A stretch of DNA of 64,000 nucleotides from Phyllostachys edulis (taxonomy: Eukaryota > Streptophyta > Magnoliopsida > Poales > Poaceae). Positions 56,449-64,000 of the stretch are shown here, in pieces (position 1 is the stretch's first letter; each line of letters begins with the position of its first letter). Location of the stretch: assembly GCA_036346405.1 (NCBI GenBank), contig CM070562.1, positions 70,389,482-70,453,481 of the forward strand, written 5' to 3'. Made by a program: the position numbers and the translations under genes. The notes below the pieces were generated by a model. It saw nothing but the letters and a program-made list of their open reading frames with translations, searched no databases and had not been told where the DNA came from.

Positions 56449-59400
56449 TGTCGGACCCGGGAACGAAAGATCCCGAACCCTCTGTGTTCATACACCAGTC
56501 CAGGATTTTCCGGTGTACACAGTTACAAAAAAATGATATCATAACCAAGTCTCGCATTTCATTAATAGTAAATCGAGTTTGATACAATTGGGCATTAAGC
56601 CAAATAAAAGTAAATAACACAAATGAAATAAAAAGATAGTAGTAGGCGAGCGATCCGCCACAGCAATAAATGCAGGGCGTAACCTAGGCGTCGGTGTCCT
56701 CACCGTCCCGATAGAAGTCTTCTCTGAAATTTTGTTGCATAAAGCAAGCATGAGCACAACTACTGTGCTATAAGTTACACCAATATGGAATGGTAATGCA
56801 TGCATAAGGTAAACAAAGGACATTGGCGGGTTTATTTTATGTAAAGCGGCGGCTTTAATTTAAATAATCATAATAGATTGCAAGGCCATTTTCATATATT
56901 AATAAAAATCATATTTTAAACGTCAATTGAATAATGTGGATGACCTCCACGAAAGGTGATGGATATCCTCCAATCACAATGGCTAACCGCCTAATTTTCC
57001 CCCGGGACTATCCATCCCGAAAACATCTGTTGAAACCATTTTTAAACCAAAAACAAGTCTAACTCAAAGTGGCTTTGCTAGCATGTCCATGATCATGACG
57101 CGTTATTGAATAGTTTTCTACTCTGCGAGTTTGTGCGGCTTTACCCACACGAGATATTATACCCTTTGTGTCGGCCAATCCACGCTTCCTAAGGCGTGTG
57201 ACAGAGCAAATATCACAAGGCCGTTACAATGATCTACCTCACAATACTCATGCCCGCTAAGGTTTCGCTTCCATTGGACTAACCATCCTCAGGAGCCCCT
57301 CTTGCGCCATGTGGGACTCTTGTCTAACCAACACCCACTCATACAATATGGCACGAATATCTATGAGGTATCCCAAATTATTAAGCCAGTCCTTCCCATA
57401 CAGACATGTGGTGGTGCGTTTTGGCATAGCAAAGGCAGCTCAAAGGCGGTCCTTAATTGACTTAGGCGTCTTTCAAATTAAACCACAGGCTTTAATCCTA
57501 ACCAGATTAAACCGTGCATAAACTCGCACCCACCTTTCATCCGTTACGCCCAAGTCCAAACCATCTTTATTTTATTTAGTAAAACCACCTTTACAACAGA
57601 TCTATGGTAAGACAACACCATAGGTTCAAGTTAAAACAAGTTTGTAAAGATTTGGCTAAATCCTCCCCAAAATCAAAATCATGGTCTAAGTATTTGCTAA
57701 GCATTTCCAAACAATTTATCTATGGGGACAAGGGATGACATTTCAATGTTCAATATTGGCCATACAAGGACAGTTGGAATATCTAATCATTTAAACAGGA
57801 ATTTAAAATACTTGAATAAAAGTATGCATGCACTTAGTAATTTGAAAACTGAATTTAAATAACTTTAAAATAGTAGGTGCAAGATGATCAAAGTATAACT
57901 TGCCTTCGCTGAAGTCTTGAAATTCTAATTATTCTAAGAATCAAATTCCCTAATAAATCAAGTAATCTAAGCGTGAAAATACGACAAATCACTTGAAGTT
58001 CAAATGAAATCAAGACGACAGTTTAGACTAACTCTAAATAAAATAATTATATTTTATTTGACTAGATAGTAATTTTATAAAACTTTATAAGTTTGAAACA
58101 CTCAATTTGGAATTAGGAAATAAAAGATATAAATTTTACAAGTTTAAATTCTAAGTTTGCAATTTAAATAGTTTTAAATTAAAAGAGACAATTTAAACTA
58201 ATTCCAAATATACAAATTTTAATTTATTAAGCTAGATAATCTTTTTGCAAAATTTTAGAAATTTAATTCAATAAATTTGGAGTGGTAATAAGATGATATG
58301 AATTTTACAAATTTAAATCTAAATTTGGATTTTAAATGAATTTCTAAATTCTAAAACAGAACTAAAATGATCTCCAAAATGAATAATTATATTTTATTTA
58401 GTTAGATCATAATTTTCTAAGAATTTAGCCATTTGAATCATCTAATTTGGAGCTAAGATGAATAAGTTATGAATTTTACAATTTAAATCCTAAATCTGCC
58501 ATTTTAATCAATTTCCTGAATTATTTTTCTAAAGGAAATTCTCATTATTAAGCATGGTGACGTCAGCGAAGGAATTCGGGATTTAAAAGAAATTAAAAAA
58601 ATTTCGACGTGCGGGCCTTTATGTCGAGAGACACGGCCACGTGGACTTGGTCCACGGGCCTTAGCTCACGGTGAGGTGGCGTCGCGCGCCTTGATCGACG
58701 TGGTTGCCACGTGGCGGCCACGCTGGATCGATCTTTGGCGTGGCGCCGAGGTGGCGTGCACGTGGCACGGCCACGTCAGCGCAACGGCGGTGGTGCTCCG
58801 GTGACGGCCTCGCCGGCGTTCTATCTTGCATGGCGGTAGCGCGGTGGCATCAACAGAGAGAGGGGAGTTCGCGATCCTAGTGGCTACCTTAGGTGCGGCG
58901 GGCGTGGCGGAGTGTCGTCGACGGCGAGGTTCGGCGAAAGAGCTTCGGTCGTCGTCGAAGTAGTTGATCCCGAGGTCCTCCGACGGCGTGGGCGGGTGCT
59001 ACGGCCATAACGATGCGGCGGTGCGAAGATGCGGTCGGCGGGTCGGCGTGGGCGACGGCGCGGAATCGGAGAAGAACGGAGTTGACGCCGTTGAGAACCT
59101 CAAAATTCGGCCTTCTGGAGGAGGAGGAGAGCAATGGATGGTGGGGTTGAGTTGTTGAGGAGGCGCACCGGGTGCCTTTTTATAGGGCTGGGGAGCTCGA
59201 GGCGGCGAGATCGTGGGAATCGTCTTGCGACCGTTCTGCGGCGATTTCGTCGCACCAGCGAGAAGAGGGAAGAAGTGGGGAACGAGGCGGAGGTGGGCGC
59301 GGGGCTCGTCTTGCACGCTGCCAAGGACGCGGCGGTTGAGGCGGCTGGCTGCGAAGCTTGCCCACGCGCGGAAATGGCGGAGGCGACTTGGTCGCGCGAG

Positions 59401-59931
59401 GACGAAGGGGCGGGGGAGAAGATGACGCGGGACCGTCGGATCTGGATCCGACGGTGCGGGGAGTAGGGTGACGCGGTGGTTTAGATGCCGTCCGATTAGG
59501 ATCTGGCGGTGAGGAAGAGAGAGGGTGAGAGAGAGAGAGATAGGGAGGTGCGGGCGGTTGCGGGCCGTTGGATTTAGATCCAACGGTCACGCCTAGATGG
59601 GCTGTGAGGGTGATGCGGGCCACCTTGGGTTTCGGCCCATACACTGTTTGCGATTTTCTTTTGATTTTTCTATTTTAAATAATCTGGTTAATTCCTTTTA
59701 GACTTAGAAAATAGTAAAAAGAGTCCAAAAATTCTACAAAAATTCTCATAAATCCTTAGAGACATCTTAGACTTAATAAAATTATTCCCAACTTAAACTT
59801 GATAATAAATTTTGTAATTAAATTATTTTAGCTTTAAAAACATTTAGGAAAAAGCTTTTACAATTTCAGAAAATTCACAATTTCAAATAAGTTTTAAACT
59901 TTAACCAAATTTGAAATTTTGGGCTGTTACA
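56449..59931 (-). repeat. Solo LTR of the chromovirus family, inside the LINE
   Basis: It starts TGTCGGACCCGGG and ends GGGCTGTTACA in plus orientation, colinear with 21785-25391 and 30743-34326 but more diverged. Exact 5-bp duplications ATTAC lie at 56444-56448 and 59932-59936. At 3483 bp it is a full LTR with no internal domain, the product of recombination between two LTRs. Confidence 0.92.
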
Positions 59932-59936
59932 ATTAC

Positions 59937-60900
59937 ATTGGGAAATGGTCACAAAGCAAACTTTTGGACCACACCTTGGTTGAATAAAAAGAGCCCACGG
60001 GATGTCGCTCCATCTATATATGACATATCAAGATGCAAAAACAAAACGATCCAAACATCGCTATAAGACAACATATGGATACAAGACATAGACCTACATG
60101 CTCCTTTAACGGCGAATCACCTACAAGAGTTCATAACCCTATGGGAGCATGTGAACGATGTAGTGCTAGATCCTACAATAGACAACCAAATTACCTGGAA
60201 ATTCACGATCGATGGAAACTACACATCGGTCTACACATCGGTCTCGGCCTACACTGCTTAATTCATCGGCTTACTTACCACGAACTTCCAAGCGTTAATT
60301 TGAAAGCTTGGGCACCGCCAAAATACAAGCATTTTGCATGGCTCACCATCCAAAATTGGCTATGGACCTTGGACTGGCTACAACGTCGCGGCTGGCCAAA
60401 CCTTGGCAATTGTGCACTATGTCGTCATCACTCGGAAATGGCGCTACATCTTCCCACAACCTGTCGATACTCGGTGCGCGTGTGGAATTCAATCTTCGCT
60501 TGGCTTGGCCTAGCGGACCCGCAATTGGCCCAATGGCATTCATACACCACAACTCGTGGATGGTGGGAAGAAGTTTGCAAGGCGCAACAGGAACACAAGA
60601 AGGCCACACCAACCGTGCTCATATTAGTTGCTTGGTAACTCTAGAAAGAGCAAAATGAGAGGGGCTTTAAAAACAAAAACACAACGCCACAAACGCTCCT
60701 GTGAAAGATAAAAGAGGAAGCACGAGCGTGGTGCTTGGCAGGAGCGACGCACCTAGAGTCCATCACACTGGGAGAATGGCTCTTTTCCTTTTCTTGCTTC
60801 GCTTGTTTGTACATATAATCTGTTTTTAGACAAATCTTTTCTCTTCTTAATTAAAGCTGTAGGCACCCTGCCTACCAGTTCTTTTTTTTTTAAAAAGGAC
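59937..60900 (+). pseudogene. L1-type LINE 3' part with zf-RVT domain
   Basis: After the solo LTR the LINE resumes with GNGHKANFWTTPWL and later WAPPKYKHFAWLTIQN, WLQRRGWPNLGNCALCRHH and TTCRYSVRVWN, the zinc-binding reverse-transcriptase C-terminal domain (zf-RVT) of plant LINEs. Stops and frameshifts are present near 60090 and 60260. The 3' end near 60865-60900 has CTGTAGGCACCCTGCCTACC and a T-rich then A-rich tail, similar to other rice LINE ends. Confidence 0.78.
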
Positions 60901-61092
60901 ATCAAGCTTGGCATGATGTAGAGGATTGCCGCAGGTTCATGACATGCCACCACCACCTCTTCAGCGTCACCGGTGTGCCACCGCCTGGTGAAGTGGTTGC
61001 CGGCATTGGCCACCTACTTGGTCATCACCCCGACCTAATTCGTCCCCATGATCTAATGGTTTAAAATGTTTACATAGTTTTTTTTAGACGGT
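60901..61092. other. Unassigned spacer
   Basis: A short GC-rich piece and then AT-rich DNA. No recognised domain. Confidence 0.35.
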
Positions 61093-61249
61093 GTTGCTAT
61101 TTTTAAGTCGCTTGAAATTTTCTTAAGTTGAAATCACTTGTGGTGACCATTGGATTCGTGTAGAGATTGATGTGTCATATGATTGGATATTGATTCAATG
61201 GATAAAAAAAGATGACTTATGCTTAAGAAAATTTTAGTCACCTTAGAAA
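61093..61249. mobile_element. MITE-like inverted repeat, possible hAT type
   Basis: The ends share CTATTT(T/C)TAAG and GAAATTTTCTTAAG/CTTAAGAAAATTTT in inverted orientation. The 8-bp direct repeat TAGACGGT lies on both sides (61085-61092, 61250-61257). Eight bp is the hAT duplication size. The inverted ends are offset by a few bases, so the exact borders are uncertain. Confidence 0.5.
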
Positions 61250-61599
61250 TAGACGGTCCCATTTTTAGAAAACATATCACTATTTTTAAACTAAAAAAGG
61301 GGAAAACAAAATAGGTAAACTGCAAAGCAAAGAAGTGGCAATTCTTTCCTAAGGCAAGCTTAAAAAAATTCATTGCCGTCACCACCACCAAACGCTCGGC
61401 ACCACCCAATGGCCACCACCGTCGTATGTCCGTACCCTTCTTCCCCATAATGCCCAGGCCTTTCCTCTCTTCCTCCCGCCTTAACGACATCTCCACCATC
61501 ACTAGTCTCCCACACCGCCACGGTCGCCTAGCCTCGGCGGTGGCACCACCACCACCGGCACCGGTCCGGGCGACAAGAACAGGAGCTAGCAGCAATATA

Positions 61600-62070
61600 A
61601 TGGCGTGCGACCCGGCGGAGCTGCGGCGGGTGTTCGAGCTGTTCGACCGGGACGGCGACGGCCGGATCACGCGGGAGGAGCTGACGGAGTCACTGGAGAG
61701 GCTGGGTTTGCAGGTGCCGGGGGAGGAGCTGGCGGCCACCATCGCGCGCATCGACGCCAACGGCGACGGGTGCGTGGACATGGACGAGTTCGAGGAGCTG
61801 TACGAGGCCATCATGCGCGGCGACGGCGACCAGAAGGAGGAGGCGGACATGCGCGAGGCGTTCAACGTGTTCGACAAGAACGGCGACGGGTTCATCACCG
61901 TGGACGAGCTGCGCGCCGTGCTGGCGTCGCTGGGGATCAAGCAGGGCCGGACGCTGGACGACTGCCACCGCATGATCGGCCAGGTCGACAGGGACGGCGA
62001 CGGCCGCGTCGACTTCCTCGAGTTCAAGCAGATGATGCGCGGCGGCGGGTTCGCCTCGCTCGGGTGTTGA
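61600..62070 (+). CDS. Calmodulin-like calcium sensor with four EF hands
   Basis: Intronless, 156 residues from the ATG at 61600, starting MACDPAELRRVFELFDRDGDG. EF-hand loops at residues 16-27, 52-63, 92-103 and 130-141 each have Asp at position 1, Gly at 6 and Glu at 12, so all four should bind Ca2+. It would act as a sensor that binds target proteins in the cytosol or nucleus. The same frame is open upstream to an ATG at 61426, adding 58 residues rich in Ser, Arg and Pro; I chose 61600 because family members start MACDP. The 5' region holds a 13-codon upstream frame at 61409-61450. The best rice match I remember is OsCML17, next to RSS1, but this is not proven from sequence alone. Confidence 0.9.
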   Translation: MACDPAELRRVFELFDRDGDGRITREELTESLERLGLQVPGEELAATIARIDANGDGCVDMDEFEELYEAIMRGDGDQKEEADMREAFNVFDKNGDGFITVDELRAVLASLGIKQGRTLDDCHRMIGQVDRDGDGRVDFLEFKQMMRGGGFASLGC

Positions 62071-64000
62071 CGGACGGCGATCCATGCACGCACGCACGCA
62101 CGCGCCTGTGTGTGTGCGTAGGCCCATTGCTAACCATAGCAGCACGCCCCTCTGAAGTTGTAGAGAGGTGCATCGATCGGTGCATGCAGGCCAGTGTGTG
62201 AATCGTACCGAGTTTAGGAGAAAATGTAACCACTTACCGAGTTTTTGGAGAAAATGCAATCGCACTGAGCTTTTGTTTGCCTGAGATGCGTTTTGTTTGG
62301 GTAATGTACGCCTAATACAATCATTATGTGCATAATATGTACCCGGAATGTTACATTTTCGATGTCCAAAACCAACAATAATGGGCCATGTGTGATATCG
62401 AGTTCTTTCCCAATTCTCCTCGCAAAAAAAAGGTTTTGCTAAATAGTACTCGAGTGATTCTTTTGTTCGCTAGTACTGGTTTTCCTGTCCGTAGGGTGCT
62501 GTTTGGTGATCCGTGTTGTGCATTTCCATCCAGGGGCACGCACACAGGGATGGTCGCGATTGCACATTGCCGAATATTGCAGACAAACCGGTGGTTTTGT
62601 CCGTTTTTGTCGGAGGTGAGCAACATATTTTTGTTTCATGTGACTAAGTTGCCAGATGTACAACTGTGTAAAATTCATTTATGATTTTTTTTACCAGTTT
62701 TATACCGTATAATACATGTAAAATTGTTGTTACCATATGTAAAAAATGGTACCATGTTCTACAAAAAAAACTTATGTACAATAAAAAATGTTTGTTCTTG
62801 ATTGTTTTTTTCAAGGTAGTTGATGTAAGAGTTTGTTTCTCAGGCAATACACAATTAATCTCTACAAGCTAAATGCTCGTGTTTTGCTACGAATAAACAA
62901 TATCATATTACCCCAGCATGTTGAGTCGACATCGTCGAGATCAGCCTGCTCGCCCCCACGCCCTCAGCTCTGCCTCTACGCTCGGCCGTGTCGCGCCTCT
63001 GCGTGCTCGACTTGTTTGCTGGTAGATTAGCTTGATCAATTAACAATAGTAATAATTAGTTCTTTTTGTCTACTGTCTTAGACAACTGGTCTAATGGATA
63101 GGAAGGGGAAGAAGGCAGCTACTGGGTCAAATTGCACCAGGATAATTGTTGTTGATGATATTGCAATTATTGTCATGTTGTTGTTTATTCATTTTTCGGT
63201 ATAAAACCGTTAGTTATAACGTAACATTTTTATTTTTTTTGAAAACTAAATTCAATTGGGTTATGTCTAGTCAACATACTGGTAATATCCATTGGGAATT
63301 TTTGCTAAACCCAGAGGTGTCCCCGTAAATGTTTTACATTAGTTCGTACCTTTTTTTACTTATAAAATTTCATGTAAATTTATTTCTCAAGTATGTTTTT
63401 TATTAATCCTTTTTGTTTTTTCCTTGTCGACACTTTCCTGCAAGTCAAGTTGATACTGGCTACGGCCTTCATGGGTTTACGTTGAAACAAAAAAAAAGGT
63501 CGTTGAAATACAAAAGGCTTGGGCCAACAAAATACAAAACAGCCTACTGAACAAACATGAACTGTTACACGTAATGGGGAAAATGTAATCAAAAACACGT
63601 TGGGGGGGCGAGAAGATAATGTTGTACTTGTACATCCGATTTTTATTGTGGGGAATCAGATTACAATTGCACGGCTCAGAAATTGGAGTACCCCCAATAC
63701 AAAAAAGTACTCGAATGTTGCCTAGACACTCCCAAAAAAATCCCAATCCAACAACAAAGCCAAAATCATTTGGCATATTTATAGTTTTCAGATGCATGTA
63801 TGGGATTTTTGCGAGTGAACATATCTGGACTGGAGCTTAATTAACACTACATAAAATTCTAGTTTTTTTTTGCAAGGAATATAAAGTTGTCTATTCGTGT
63901 ACCATTGTATCTACTGTTGCAAGTGTCCAACACCAAGTCACCAACCGATCGAATTGAGTAAAAGAAATCATTTTCAAATTTATTGTCGCCGAAACGAATT
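62071..64000. other. Intergenic region after the calmodulin-like gene
   Basis: The first 200 bp are the likely 3' UTR, with (ACGC)n and (TG)n runs at about 62082-62115. The rest is AT-rich, with scattered short open frames and no conserved domain, repeat termini or RNA gene that I can recognise. Confidence 0.45.

Noticed and set aside
59000..59644. Pro/Arg-rich frames on both strands
   Set aside because: They lie over the GC-rich promoter part of the solo LTR at 56449-59931 and are not conserved in the two other LTR copies.
61134..62093. 319-codon minus-strand open frame over the calmodulin-like gene
   Set aside because: It is the antisense shadow of a GC-rich EF-hand gene; the plus strand has four perfect calcium loops and the minus frame has no recognisable domain.
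1..64000. tRNA, rRNA, centromere satellite or organelle insertion
   Set aside because: I looked for tRNA B-box-like words, long satellite arrays and known organellar genes and saw none I could support.

Overview
This is a window of monocot nuclear DNA, almost certainly from rice or another Oryza species. Three pieces of ordinary genes support this: exon 1 of a plant nicotinamidase (minus, 2921-3121), a complete five-exon gene matching the cell-cycle regulator RSS1/PATRONUS (minus, 39346-42380), and a calmodulin-like gene with four EF hands (plus, 61600-62070). From memory, CML17, RSS1 and an isochorismatase-family gene are neighbours on rice chromosome 2. The window keeps that gene content, but transposable elements now push the genes tens of kilobases apart. 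Assignment to a species is inference.

Layout. 295-2337: a gag-only Ty1/copia element on the minus strand. 2921-3121: nicotinamidase exon 1. 4945-8795: a 3.9 kb Ty3/gypsy-type solo LTR. 9556-10722: two small Mutator-like (MULE) elements, one inserted in the other. 10769-38793: one hAT DNA transposon, 28 kb long only because four retroelements lie inside it. These are a gag-only Ty3/gypsy element (11207-18091), a BARE/RIRE1-like copia solo LTR (19523-21070), a full-length chromovirus (21785-34326) and a 2.65 kb solo LTR (35998-38649). The hAT and each of the four inserts have exact target-site duplications, so removing them leaves a hAT of about 4.4 kb with a recognisable, decayed BED-finger transposase.

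38794-43576: the RSS1 gene and a promoter that points the other way (site II motifs, telo-box, TATA). 43577-54397: a MULE with long AT-rich terminal inverted repeats and a 9-bp target duplication (8/9 identical). It sits about 30 bp downstream of that TATA box, carries decayed plant-mobile-domain and GRF-zinc-finger-like coding regions, shows no MURA transposase, and contains another solo LTR (44148-48626, TSD GTTTG). 55440-56091: an LTR fragment. 56092-60900: the 3' half of a plant L1-type LINE split by a solo LTR of the chromovirus family (56449-59931, TSD ATTAC). 61093-61249: a small MITE-like inverted repeat. 61600-62070: the calmodulin-like gene, followed by intergenic DNA.

How it works together. 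Only RSS1 and the calmodulin-like gene look intact as hosts genes; the nicotinamidase is represented by its first exon alone. The retroelements and DNA transposons all carry stops, frameshifts or missing domains. The two findings I rate highest are a small in-frame exon-like module shared by the LTRs of several otherwise different families (63 or 72 nt, AG before it and a GC-type donor after it), and the PMD/GRF MULE that has split a housekeeping-type promoter next to RSS1. Small indels in repeats often fall at CG and CHG sites, so some frame breaks may be sequencing errors.
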